From positions 1 to 64,000 of the forward strand of contig CAZCVI010000013.1 in assembly GCA_964502145.1 (NCBI GenBank): a DNA stretch of 64,000 nucleotides. The letters are read 5' to 3'. Source of the stretch: CAZCVI01 sp964502145 (lineage in GTDB: Bacteria > Acidobacteriota > Aminicenantia > UBA2199). A model generated the notes under the pieces. The model had not been told where the DNA came from. It worked only from the letters and a program-made list of their open reading frames with translations, and searched no databases. Made by a program: the position numbers and the translations under genes. Below, in pieces: positions 44,501 through 51,931 of the stretch; the stretch's first letter is position 1; every line of letters begins with the position of its first letter.

Positions 44501-47500
44501 CTGAGCGGCAGCGGGATAAAGCACGGGGTTCATATCCAACCCGGTAATCTTGTGCAAGGTATCAAAACACTGGTCCACCAGTTGGCGGAACAGGGGTTCC
44601 TGCTGGTAAAGGTCCAGGCCCATGTTGACATATTGGCTGCCCTGACCGGAAAACATAAAAATAACGGTGGCTTTTTCAGTGCGGGCAATACCATGGGCCA
44701 TTGTCCCGGTTTTCAGGCGGCGAATCGCGTCGGATGTATCGGCACAAACCACCATGCGCCGATGTTTAAAAGCCTTGCGGCCCACCTGCAAGGTGTAGGC
44801 CACATCCGCCAGATCGGGTTCCTGGTTAAGATATTCCGCCAGATTGGCCGTGATGTGGTCCAGTGCGGTCGTGGTTTTGGCAGATAGGACAAGCACTTGA
44901 ACGGGACGGCTGGTAGTGGACGGGGGCAAAGGCGGGGCTTCTTCGAGCACGATATGCACGTTGGTGCCACCCAGGCCAAAGGAACTGACACCGGCTCGCA
45001 AAGGGGTGACGCTGTGCCACGGGGTGAGCTGGGTGTTAATATAAAAGGGACTGTTTTCTAAATGGAGGGCGGGATTGGGTTGTTCAAAATGAAGGGTGGG
45101 GGGAATCATGCGGTGCTGGAGTACGAGCACGGTTTTAATCAGACCCGCGATTCCCGCGGCAGCGTCCAGGTGGCCCATATTGGTTTTCACCGCGCCCAGT
45201 GCGCAGGTTTTTGGCTGGTTTTCAGTCAACCCGCTAAAAAAGGCTTTTTTTAAGCCCTCGATTTCAATCGGGTCACCCAGTGACGTGCCCGTGCCATGGG
45301 TCTCGATATAACCGATACTGTCGGGGCTGAAGCCAGCCATTTGCAAGGCAGCAGCAATCGCGAGGCTCTGACCGGCGCTGCTGGGGGCGGTAAAACCGAC
45401 TTTATGCTTGCCATCGTTATTAATACCGAGCCCCTTGATCACGGCCAGCACATGGTCGCCATCTGCCAATGCATCGGGCAACCGTTTTAACAGCACCACG
45501 CCCGCGCCATTGCCACTGACCGTGCCCTGGGCCTTGGCATCAAAGGCACGGCAGCGTCCATCCGGGGACAAAATGGTGCCTTCCTGGTAGAGGTAACCGC
45601 TTTCATCGTGGAGGGTAATGGAAACACCACCGGCCAGGGCCATGTCACACGCGCCGCTCAATAAACCACGGCAAGCCAAATCCACGGCGGTCAACGAGGT
45701 GGAACAAGCCGTCTGCAAGGTGAGGCACGGGCCGCGTAAATCCAATTTATAGGCGATCCGGGTGCTGAGGTAATCCTTGTCGCTGAATTGCAGGTCATTC
45801 CACAGGCCGGGATAATCGTTCGGCGCGGTACTGCCACGTAACGGCAATACTTCCCAGAAAGGATTGGGCGTGGCACCCGCATAAAGCCCGATGGCACCGG
45901 GATAACTGCCGGGATCATACCCGCCATTTTCCAGGGCTGCCCAGACACATTCATGGAACACGCGCACCTGGGGGTCCATGATCCGTGCTTCCACGGGGGT
46001 GTAACCGAAAAAAGAGGCATCAAAATAATCCTTGCCGGGCATCACGCCCTTGGCGGGCACGAAGAGCAGGTCGGGGTTGCTTTTGGGATTCACAGCCATC
46101 TCTTTTAACTGCTGGGGGGTGAAGAAGGTAATGGTCTCGACGCCGTTCTGCAAATTCTCCCAGAATTCAGCGATGTTCTTGGCACCGGGAAAACGTCCGG
46201 CCATGCCGATCACGGCGATTTCTCCGGCGGCCTGGGTACTTTTTATCTGGGTGTTCTGTTCCGCCGGGGTTAAATGGGTCACCAGTGATTTAATAGTGGG
46301 GTGATTAAATAGGGTCACCACGGGAATATCCAGTTGCAGTGTTTGGCTCAAACGACTGCTGAGGCGGATAATCAACAGGGAATTGCCGCCCAGGTCAAAA
46401 AAGTTATCATGCAGCCCGACTTGTGTTACGCCCAGGATTTCGCGCCAAACCTGGGCGATGGTCTGTTCCAGGCTGCTTTGGGGGGCGATGTAGGCGGCAC
46501 CGGTTTCCAGGGCTTGACCGCTGTTGGCCAGGGCGCGGCGATCCATTTTACCGGTGGGGGTTAAGGGGATGTGGGACAGGCTGTGGAAATGGGCGGGGAT
46601 CATGGAGGCGGGTAATAGTCGTGATAGGTATTCACGTAGGGTGGTGCCGCTTTCTGTTTTATCGGTGGCATACACTATGTAGGCCATCAGGGTGGTGTCG
46701 TTTTCCGGGAGCACGACGGCTGCCTTGATGTGGGGGTGGGAGAGCAGGCAGTTCTCGATCTCGCCCAGCTCGATGCGGAAGCCACGGATTTTGACCTGCC
46801 GGTCAATACGACCGAGGTACTGGATATTACCATCGGGGAGCCAGCGGGCTAGGTCACCGGTGCGGTAGAAAGTAGTGGTGGACGATATGGACGATGTGGA
46901 CAGTGTGGACGATATGGACAGAATAGTGGACGGAGAGAGGAATTTGTCGGCGGTGAGGTGGGGGTTGTTGAGGTAGCCGCGGGCGACTCCGGCACCGGCG
47001 ATGTATAGTTCGCCGGGCACGGCTAGGGGTTGCGGGTGATGGTGTTTATTTAAAATGTACAGTTGCACACCGGCCATGGGTTTACCAATGGGGATATGAC
47101 CGGTGCCGGGCCAGTGGGATAACGAGTAATTACTGGCGTAAACCGTGGCCTCGGTGGGGCCGTAAATGTTTTCCAGGCGGATGGTTGTATGCCACTGCTG
47201 GAAAGCCAGGACAGTTTCCGGGGGCAGTGCTTCACCGGCTAAAAAGATGTATTTTAACGAGCTTAACCGGGTGATGTTCCCGGAGTTCAGTAAATCAACA
47301 AATACCCGGAACATGGAGGGGACAAAATTAATATGGGTGACGTTTGTCGCTTCAATGGCAGCTAAAATCTGGGCGGGGTCTTTCTCGCCACCAGGGGCCA
47401 GAATGGCCAAACGGCCACCACCTAAAAACCAGCCGAATAACTCGGTCACAGAGACATCAAATAGGAAGGAGGTTTTTAATAAATAGGTATCGGCTTCCAA

Positions 47501-49441
47501 CAGGGGGTACTCGGACTGTAAGGCGTGCAGGATATTTACCACGGCACCATGTTCCACGATCACGCCCTTGGGGCGCCCGGTGGAACCGGAGGTGTAGATG
47601 ATGTAGGCGGGGGTGATGGGAGTGATGGGAGTTATGGGAAGTATGGGAAGTATGGGAATTATGGGAGTGATGGGAGTGATGGGAGTAACGGGAATTATGG
47701 GAGTGATGTCTTGGATGAGTGACTGGGATAGGAGGATTGTGGCACCACTATCGGCTAACATGAATTGGATGCGGTCTTCTGGGTAATCGGGGTCAATGGG
47801 TAGATAGGCGGCACCGGCTTGTAAGATTCCCAGTATGCCGATGAGCATTTCAATTGAGCGTTGGATTTTGATGGCCACGATGGCTTCTGGTTGGACACCG
47901 TGGGTGATTAAATAATGGGCCACCTGGGTGGATTTGTCGAATAATTGCTGGTAAGTTAAAGCACCCGCGATGGCTATACGATCCGGGGTGCGGGTGACTT
48001 GGGAAGCAAATAAGGCGTGAATCGTTTTGTCCGCTGGGGAGTTTTCTGTTTGACCGGGAGCGTTAAAATCAAAAACTATTTGCTGCTTTTCTGATTCTGA
48101 CAGAATTTCCACAGCCGTTGTTTTTTGCTGCGGATTAGAGAGGATAGCCGCGACTGTATTCTTGAAATGAGCGGCTAAACGCGATACCGTGGCTTCATCC
48201 AATACGGCTTGATCGTAAATGAAAGTCACTTCCAGGTGATCAAAAACAGTGATGCCGATAGTCAGATCATAGTGCGTCATTTCCACCATGTGATAGGCAC
48301 CGGGGGTGATGAGCGCGTTGGCGTGATGTTCAAAAGTTAGGGGATAATTTTCCAGCACTACCAAGGTATCAAAAAGCTCTGCCTTGCGGTCGACCGTATC
48401 GCATAACGCGCGGATTTGCACCAGGGGAAGCAGTTCATAGTCTGCTCTGGTTTGTAGCCTGTGGTCCATGCGCGATAAAAATGTAGCCACATTTTCGTTT
48501 TCACTGCTTTGAACCCGTAGTGGTATCGTATTGATAAATAACCCCACCATCGCTTCAATGCCTTTTATTTTGGCCGAACGTCCCGATACAGTGGTGCCAA
48601 ATACAGTATCCTCGCTATCATTATACCTATTTAACAGCAGCCCCCAGGCGCCATAAAGAATAGCAGCCAAGGTGATCTTATGGGTTTTGACAAACCCTTC
48701 CAAGTTCTCCTTTACATCCTGTTCCCAAGAACTCCGTACCGTGCAGGGGATTCGTGTCGTGGACGCTTTTTTGCTGTTTTTTACCGGTAAACGCGTATGC
48801 CCCTCCAGACCCGTTAAATATTCCCGCCAGAATCGTTCCTGTTCGCCCCGGTCTAAGCCTTGCAGCCATTTTATAAATTCTTTAAAGGGAGTTTTCACTG
48901 ATGGGGACGGGGTGATGTGGTGATAGGCGGTGAAAAATTCCTTTAATATAATCCCATTGCTCCAGCCATCATATAAAATATGATGATTGCTAATTATCAT
49001 TTCATAGCTATCTGACCCCATCTTGCAGAGCGTTATTCTGAACGGCACCGCGCGCAAATCGAATTTAGTAGCCCTGTCTTTCTCCTTGATTTCGTGCAAT
49101 TGGTTCTGCTTTTGAGCCGGTTCCAGGGTTGACAAATCAATATATTGCGGTTGGACAACATGTTCTTTTAAGATGATTTGCGCCGGTTTTTCAATTTTTT
49201 CCCAGCGAAACACCGTGCGTAACAACGGGTTCGTGTTGACCACCACGTTCCAGGCATTTTCAAAACGGATGATGTCGATCTGGCCCGTTATTTCCAGGCT
49301 CAATTGTTCAAAATAGAGATGGGAATCGGGGTCAGTTAAATAGTGAAACAGCATTCCCTCTTGCATGGGTGTTAATGCCAGAATATCTTGGGTATTCTTG
49401 AAGATGTTTCTTGAAATGTTCTTTTGGTGGATTATTTCCAT
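38525..49441 (-). CDS. Hybrid NRPS-PKS: C-A-T-KS-AT-KR-T-C-A-T
   Basis: First gene of the synthetase operon, 3638 residues. Landmarks: C1 (HHILYDGWS ~154), A1 (IYTSGSTG ~617), T1 (GGNSL ~1017), KS (1075-1497; TACSTSL ~1247, HGTGT, NMGHLD), AT (GQGSQY ~1600, GHSFGEY ~1690), KR (GGTGSIG ~2219, Ser and Tyr later in an AYAAANA context), T2 (LNGDSLKA ~2530), C2 (FHIISDG ~2717), A2 (~3187), T3 (MGGHSLKA ~3575). No dehydratase or enoylreductase, so the ketide should keep a beta-hydroxyl. A1 reads about DVTNFAIVYK; A2 has an unusual FDAMSAEVW core; neither can be assigned. An N-terminal C domain means an acyl starter or a donor from elsewhere. The C-terminal tail SMREEIIL is short, acidic and hydrophobic, fitting a docking motif for the TubC-like start of the next protein. 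A run of AGGG about 8 nt before the ATG is a fair ribosome binding site. Confidence 0.95.
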   Translation of the reverse strand: MEIIHQKNISRNIFKNTQDILALTPMQEGMLFHYLTDPDSHLYFEQLSLEITGQIDIIRFENAWNVVVNTNPLLRTVFRWEKIEKPAQIILKEHVVQPQYIDLSTLEPAQKQNQLHEIKEKDRATKFDLRAVPFRITLCKMGSDSYEMIISNHHILYDGWSNGIILKEFFTAYHHITPSPSVKTPFKEFIKWLQGLDRGEQERFWREYLTGLEGHTRLPVKNSKKASTTRIPCTVRSSWEQDVKENLEGFVKTHKITLAAILYGAWGLLLNRYNDSEDTVFGTTVSGRSAKIKGIEAMVGLFINTIPLRVQSSENENVATFLSRMDHRLQTRADYELLPLVQIRALCDTVDRKAELFDTLVVLENYPLTFEHHANALITPGAYHMVEMTHYDLTIGITVFDHLEVTFIYDQAVLDEATVSRLAAHFKNTVAAILSNPQQKTTAVEILSESEKQQIVFDFNAPGQTENSPADKTIHALFASQVTRTPDRIAIAGALTYQQLFDKSTQVAHYLITHGVQPEAIVAIKIQRSIEMLIGILGILQAGAAYLPIDPDYPEDRIQFMLADSGATILLSQSLIQDITPIIPVTPITPITPIIPILPILPITPITPITPAYIIYTSGSTGRPKGVIVEHGAVVNILHALQSEYPLLEADTYLLKTSFLFDVSVTELFGWFLGGGRLAILAPGGEKDPAQILAAIEATNVTHINFVPSMFRVFVDLLNSGNITRLSSLKYIFLAGEALPPETVLAFQQWHTTIRLENIYGPTEATVYASNYSLSHWPGTGHIPIGKPMAGVQLYILNKHHHPQPLAVPGELYIAGAGVARGYLNNPHLTADKFLSPSTILSISSTLSTSSISSTTTFYRTGDLARWLPDGNIQYLGRIDRQVKIRGFRIELGEIENCLLSHPHIKAAVVLPENDTTLMAYIVYATDKTESGTTLREYLSRLLPASMIPAHFHSLSHIPLTPTGKMDRRALANSGQALETGAAYIAPQSSLEQTIAQVWREILGVTQVGLHDNFFDLGGNSLLIIRLSSRLSQTLQLDIPVVTLFNHPTIKSLVTHLTPAEQNTQIKSTQAAGEIAVIGMAGRFPGAKNIAEFWENLQNGVETITFFTPQQLKEMAVNPKSNPDLLFVPAKGVMPGKDYFDASFFGYTPVEARIMDPQVRVFHECVWAALENGGYDPGSYPGAIGLYAGATPNPFWEVLPLRGSTAPNDYPGLWNDLQFSDKDYLSTRIAYKLDLRGPCLTLQTACSTSLTAVDLACRGLLSGACDMALAGGVSITLHDESGYLYQEGTILSPDGRCRAFDAKAQGTVSGNGAGVVLLKRLPDALADGDHVLAVIKGLGINNDGKHKVGFTAPSSAGQSLAIAAALQMAGFSPDSIGYIETHGTGTSLGDPIEIEGLKKAFFSGLTENQPKTCALGAVKTNMGHLDAAAGIAGLIKTVLVLQHRMIPPTLHFEQPNPALHLENSPFYINTQLTPWHSVTPLRAGVSSFGLGGTNVHIVLEEAPPLPPSTTSRPVQVLVLSAKTTTALDHITANLAEYLNQEPDLADVAYTLQVGRKAFKHRRMVVCADTSDAIRRLKTGTMAHGIARTEKATVIFMFSGQGSQYVNMGLDLYQQEPLFRQLVDQCFDTLHKITGLDMNPVLYPAAAQMEQAEERIYQFLYTTPIKFIFEYALAQLLIAWGIRPDAMIGHSFGEYVAACLAGVFSLEDGLYLAALRGQVMHTLPDGAMLSVPLSEAEVIPLLNEQLSLAALNAPHITVVSGPVEAVAAFETQLTRSGHECIRFRVPKAGHSWMVEPIMTEFKRKITGKTFNKPRIPYISGLTGQWITDNEAMNPDYWVQHLRAPVRFVDGLSTLFKEPNPVFLQVGPGKGLTLFVSQHPAKTAHTPMMNMLRHPKEPTTDIAYMFTQVGQLWLLGLEMDWQGFHSGEFRQRVPLPTYPFAGEFYPVDKHLFTLNAPSPTTDTLKKNPDMAAWFYIPSWQRTTLYTPSIKNEHEPLPSPLGTGPALILNDFAGVGLRLQQELVQRGVEVFLIEPQDSVDIFIQNLARQDKFPYRVYFLPGVDPINRSDEPRHQIDRELTLGFYRLLSLVQALGHHQPDSQREIQLDVVTANGQEVTGEEQLNPERAPLYGLCQVIPQEYPAIQCRCSDIPQPVVGVPLTVAWLGPLLADLCAGFSAASERMVAYRGQYRWLFAYQPYRLEKPAPAALALRVGGVYLITGGTGSIGLLLARHLAATYQAKLVLTCRSEFPAATMWPHWLETHGEHDTTSQKIRKLLEIQSLGSQVLVLSADVADRPAMLAVMSRIQETFGPVNGVIHAAGLVGKSAFTALAEMGKAEADAHFAPKIYGLQVLVEVLNPFRLDFCLLMSSTSALLGGLGFGAYAAANAFMDAYVHKLNRTSCTRSPWFSINWDGWLLADQPFQDNPLGAVIKELAMTPAQGAEVLERVLASVGLQQVVQCSGDLFLRMKRWQKSEQEDFTPASPSASFQPRPHLDTLYQAPVHPVEEQICHIWQELLGYDRIGTGDNFFSLNGDSLKAVIVLSTIHKQLGVKVPLPQFFAYPTIAELARYISAQQEPEPQDMAIPPVEQREYYPLSSAQKRMFFLNRLDQTTTAYNITTVMELQGVLDEAKFQDIFNHSIQRHHSLRTSFVVINETPVQRVHDTVTFAIEYLTAGNETEVKQCVTSFIRPFDLSSAPLLRVGLLKKAPFVHLLILDMFHIISDGTSMGVLVKEFMAWLQGETLPPLTIQYHDYACLQHSLHHRQRLSTQATYWHEVLSGPLPVLNLPTDFLRPPAWDFAGQPSRFTMDAATTTALKALAKTQDVTLYMVLLSIYTILLARLSGQEELLVGAPIAGRGHADVQQVIGLFINTVVLRCFPQMTRSYYDFLLALKQQVINALENQDYPFEDIVEQIVTTREPGRNPVFDVAFLLQNMDVPAMEISGLKLIPHTFDSPAAKLDLALIAEESGAALHFTFEYRTSLFKAETIKRFGGYFQQIAAAIIADSHQLLGEITILTPAEKAQLLDEFNHTFTVSPTNQTLHDLFQEQVQRTPDAIAIEDNLCHITYAQLDKKSHQLATHLQAQGILPHSIVGIMLDRSIELIIGLLGILKSGCAYMPIDPDYPADRKQFIISDSNTPIILTKASIHEATPITPITPILPITPIIPIIPITPITPITPITPTPLAYVIYTSGTTGRPKGVLIPHRGVVNLVLSHWQVFRENSRSRISQVSAAAFDAMSAEVWPCLLSGATLCIIDNETRMAPRSLKNILLRLLITHAYAPTAMATALLAEEWPTESPCALEVLRTAGDQLTTYPSRPYPFRFFNLYGPTEDTVWTTWAEVPVIANPDPQRHAPVIGRPVPNHHVTILGPRFELLPIGCPGELCITGIGLAAGYLNNPQLTHDKFHIPSTSSTHTIYRTGDLARWLADGTIQYLGRIDRQVKIRGFRIELGEIESCLLTRPEIQAALVLDREDPQGDKYLCAYIVSPQPLDTTAIFTALAHVLPRYMIPAYIIPVPYIPLTANGKVDRQALPAPEFKAGPDYAPPVTPVQKTLVTIWSDILAVPEEKICIHADFFQMGGHSLKAAMVVEKIHQQLQVTLPLNRIFETPTIDALASFITLIQLKENFTQEIPTSSTDSMREEIIL
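39907..40013. repeat. 9-bp minisatellite inside A2 of the first synthetase (longest copy)
   Basis: About eleven 9-bp units (GGGAGTGAT, GGGAGTTAT, GGGAATTAT on the plus strand) encode a run of Ile-Pro-Ile and Thr-Pro-Ile tripeptides between cores A2 and A3. The units are near-identical, suggesting recent expansion. Confidence 0.9.
46872..46933. repeat. GTGGACGAT-type 9-bp repeat inside A1 of the first synthetase
   Basis: Seven units of the form GTGGACGAT / ATGGACGAT on the plus strand encode a Ser/Thr-rich stretch (STLSTSSISS) just before the FYRTGDLARW core (A7). A short copy of the same repeat sits at the same site of A2 (39231-39250). The same 9-mer family is found between genes at 53175-53287 and 56132-56166. 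Confidence 0.85.
47607..47706. repeat. 9-bp minisatellite inside A1 of the first synthetase
   Basis: About eleven units of GGGAGTGAT / GGGAAGTAT / GGGAATTAT encode a hydrophobic Pro-rich run (PITPITPIIPILPILPITP) directly before AYIIYTSGSTG. Confidence 0.9.
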
Positions 49442-49479
49442 ATTTTGCGCCCTTTGATAGGAATAATTTTTTGTATTTA

Positions 49480-49485
49480 ATTATA
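49480..49485 (-). promoter_or_regulatory. Possible -10 box of the NRPS operon
   Basis: A perfect TATAAT lies on the minus strand 39 nt before the ATG of the first synthetase gene, implying a leader of about 30 nt. No good -35 hexamer sits 16-18 nt upstream (TTGAAA is only 12 nt away), so an activator may be needed, or the match is chance in AT-rich DNA. Confidence 0.3.
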
Positions 49486-49896
49486 ATTGAACCCAATTTT
49501 CAAGTAAGCTTCCGCCTTTGTTTTAGCATTGCGGATAAGTAAATTTAGAGATTTTTAACCGTTATATTTACGGGTATTGTTTTAAATGAAACGTTTGAGA
49601 TAAATAATATTACTTCATTTTTCCCTATAAGTCAAGCTATAAGTCAAGATGGCAGCAATTCCCTAAATCCACCACCCGTTCTTTGAGAGTATCTTAAAAG
49701 CAAGTGGGAAGAATGGGACTTATGGGAAGTATAGGAGGAATGGGAATATTTCTGTTTATCCCATAATTCTCATTAATTTGGCGGTGAATCGCAGATTTTA
49801 AAAAGTGGTTGAAAATTTTAGCGATTCATAGTATACTAAGAAAGGTAGAACCTATTTTTCCGTGGATAATGGAGAATTCATCCCTGGGTACTATTA
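49486..49896. other. Non-coding region upstream of the NRPS operon
   Basis: No convincing gene. It holds a doubled CTATAAGTCAAG (about 49625-49650), a CCTAAATCCACCACC segment (49662-49676) resembling the head of the dispersed element at 53141 and 56100, and a short degenerate 9-bp array of the ATGGGAAGT type (49711-49752). The last is the same family that is found inside the adenylation domains. Confidence 0.6.
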
Positions 49897-50220
49897 CCAA
49901 AGAATTCTTTGAAAAACCACCGATAGCGTTCAAATTCCAAAGAATTCTTTAAAAAACCACCGCTAGCGTTAAAATTCCAAAGAATTCTTTGAAAAACCAC
50001 CGATAGCGTTCAAATTCCAACGAATTCAGTGGAAAACCAACGCTATCGTTCAAATTCCAACGAATTCGGTGGAAAACCAACGCTAGCGTTCAAATTCCAA
50101 CGAATTCAGTGGAAAACCAACGCTAGCGTTCAAATTCCAACGAATTCAGTGGAAAACCAAACTTAAAGTCTCGATTTCCAAAGAATTCGTTGGAAATTCT
50201 ACAAAAAGGGTGGAAAATCC
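49897..50220. repeat. 40-bp tandem repeat array with two palindromes per unit
   Basis: Six full 40-bp units begin at 49897, 49937, 49977, 50017, 50057 and 50097, followed by two degenerate ones to about 50220. Each full unit carries an EcoRI-like GAATTC centre and, 13 nt later, a CG(A/C)TAGCG centre. In units 1 and 3 the first is the 14-bp palindrome CAAAGAATTCTTTG; in units 5 and 6 the second is the 12-bp palindrome AACGCTAGCGTT. Units 1-3 and 4-6 form two sequence subtypes. There are no unique spacers, so it is not a CRISPR array, and 40 is not a multiple of three, so it is not coding. It lies between the radical SAM stop codon and the NRPS operon. Confidence 0.9.
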
Positions 50221-50302
50221 AATCGAAGCGACAAATATTCACCCCATGTGTGAAATTATCCCGAATAGCTTGGAATTTTTTGAACCTTTTAATCCCTTGA
50301 AT

Positions 50303-51853
50303 TTATGCGTTTATCCCTCCAGTCCGGTCGTTTATTCTTTCTGTAGCGTACATTGCTTCCAATTGAACGGCCAATTCCGGCGAAAAATGCCGCGCTTTTT
50401 CTTGCAGGGCTTTTATTTCTTCTTTACGCCCAGATTCCATGTATACGACAGCCAGATCATAATAGGGATCACTATACTCAGGCGGGGCCAATTCAATGGC
50501 CCGCTTTAAATAAGAGATACCGGTTTCGGTATCACCACACCGATGCGATGCCAGTCCCATCCCTTTATTGGCATACACATCATCGGGATTCATAAGTAAT
50601 ACCTTGCGATTGGCCTCCCGCGATTCCTCGAAATTATTCAAGAAAAAATGGACGTACCCGTAATGGCTAAGTAATTCAATATTATTGGGCTCTTTTTGCA
50701 ATGCCTGTTGTAACAATAAGGCAGCCAGTTGAAACTCCTTTTTCCCGGCATACTCCTTGCCCAACCGGACCAATTCCTCAAAATCACTGATAGCGGCAAT
50801 ATCTTCCTCGGTTTTGCACATGGCCGTATTATAAGAGCAATACTCATTCTCCGATTGGATTTTTCCGTTCATAGTAAGCCGCGTATTGGGACACCCACCC
50901 AAACACACATCACCATATTTACATACCCGGCATTTTCCTGCCAGATCGGTTTTGGCCGCATTCCGATTCCAGAGGAACGTGGTCTCATCTTCCCAGATCT
51001 CTTTTAAGGGCCGCTCACGAATACTGCCTTCAATAAACTCCCGGTCGCGAATAGAAGTACAACCCAGAATCTGTCCGTTATGAAGGATGCCCAAACTGCG
51101 TTTCCCGGCATTGCAACCGGTCCATATGGGTAACCCGGCAGATTTATGGGCATTCTGCCGCACCTGTAATTCTTTAATATTATAGTACCCCAGGCAATCG
51201 GCTGGATACACGGTGATAAGTCCCTCTTGCATGGTGTCATACGTAAAATCAATCACATCGTCCACCTGCTGGGGATCCAAAATCATATGACGCCTGTCTT
51301 TAAAATTTCCCATGGGCAAGCCAATCTGAAGCTGCCAATAATTGACCCCCAATGCCACCAAGATATTTTTTATGTCCGGGAGTTCCTGTATGTTTTTCTT
51401 GCTGATCGTGGTGATCACACCACCGTTAACATCCTTTTCTTTCATCATTTTTAAGGCATGCACCACGTGTTTAAACGCGCCTTTTTTACGCATATAGTCA
51501 TGGGTCTCTTCTACTCCATCCAAACTGATGGCAATAGTGCCCACATGATTGGCCTTGGCTCTTTCCAAAATCTCTTCATCAATCAGCCAGCCATTGGAGA
51601 TCATGTTGGGTATCACACCGTTTTGGGCCAGTTCATTAACCAGCAAATGCCAATCCTTACGAATAAAAGGTTCGCCACCGGACAAGGTAATCCATTGAAA
51701 CCCCATCTCGCCCAACTCCCGTGCCAGAGCCAGTGCCTCGCTGGTAGTGAGTTCATCGCTCAAAGGTTCCGCGCACCCGGAACCACAGTGCTTACACTGC
51801 ATATTGCAGCCCATGGTTATTTCCCAAACACCTGTAATTGGTTTATAGTTCAA
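50303..51853 (-). CDS. Radical SAM / SPASM peptide-modifying enzyme with C-terminal TPRs
   Basis: 516 residues from the TTG at 51853, chosen because AGGAGG ends 7 nt before it; the frame is open further up to 51940 but has no ribosome binding site there. Residues 16-23 carry the CNMQCKHC cluster motif (CX3CX2C), followed by a TLSGGEPF segment. A SPASM-like Cys set lies at about 240-360 (TGCNAGK, GCTSIRD, CRVCKYGDVCLGGC, EYC), which should bind auxiliary iron-sulfur clusters. Residues about 380-510 form three to four TPRs, which often bind a protein partner. SPASM proteins next to small or repeat-rich genes commonly modify ribosomal peptides. Here the gene upstream, transcribed first, encodes a YGFP-repeat protein, so that protein is the likely substrate. 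Chemistry is not deducible from sequence; thioether or aromatic cross-link formation are options. Confidence 0.9.
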   Translation of the reverse strand: MNYKPITGVWEITMGCNMQCKHCGSGCAEPLSDELTTSEALALARELGEMGFQWITLSGGEPFIRKDWHLLVNELAQNGVIPNMISNGWLIDEEILERAKANHVGTIAISLDGVEETHDYMRKKGAFKHVVHALKMMKEKDVNGGVITTISKKNIQELPDIKNILVALGVNYWQLQIGLPMGNFKDRRHMILDPQQVDDVIDFTYDTMQEGLITVYPADCLGYYNIKELQVRQNAHKSAGLPIWTGCNAGKRSLGILHNGQILGCTSIRDREFIEGSIRERPLKEIWEDETTFLWNRNAAKTDLAGKCRVCKYGDVCLGGCPNTRLTMNGKIQSENEYCSYNTAMCKTEEDIAAISDFEELVRLGKEYAGKKEFQLAALLLQQALQKEPNNIELLSHYGYVHFFLNNFEESREANRKVLLMNPDDVYANKGMGLASHRCGDTETGISYLKRAIELAPPEYSDPYYDLAVVYMESGRKEEIKALQEKARHFSPELAVQLEAMYATERINDRTGGINA

Positions 51854-51891
51854 ATTGATCCTCCTGTTGTTCGCTCTATTCCTATACAAGG

Positions 51892-51931
51892 GCAACGGTA
51901 CACCTTTCTCTAAATCCAGGTGTACCGCTGC
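51892..51931 (-). promoter_or_regulatory. Strong hairpin between repeat protein and radical SAM genes
   Basis: In the minus-strand RNA, a 13-bp stem GCAGCGGUACACC pairs with GGUGUACCGUUGC (one G-U wobble) around a 14-nt loop. It begins about 15 nt after the stop of the chagasin-like gene and ends about 38 nt before the radical SAM start. There is no U-tract, so it is not a classic terminator. It may stabilise the upstream message or reduce read-through, giving more substrate than enzyme. Confidence 0.75.

Noticed and set aside
49897..50220. CRISPR array
   Set aside because: Units follow each other directly with no unique spacers, and no cas genes are present.
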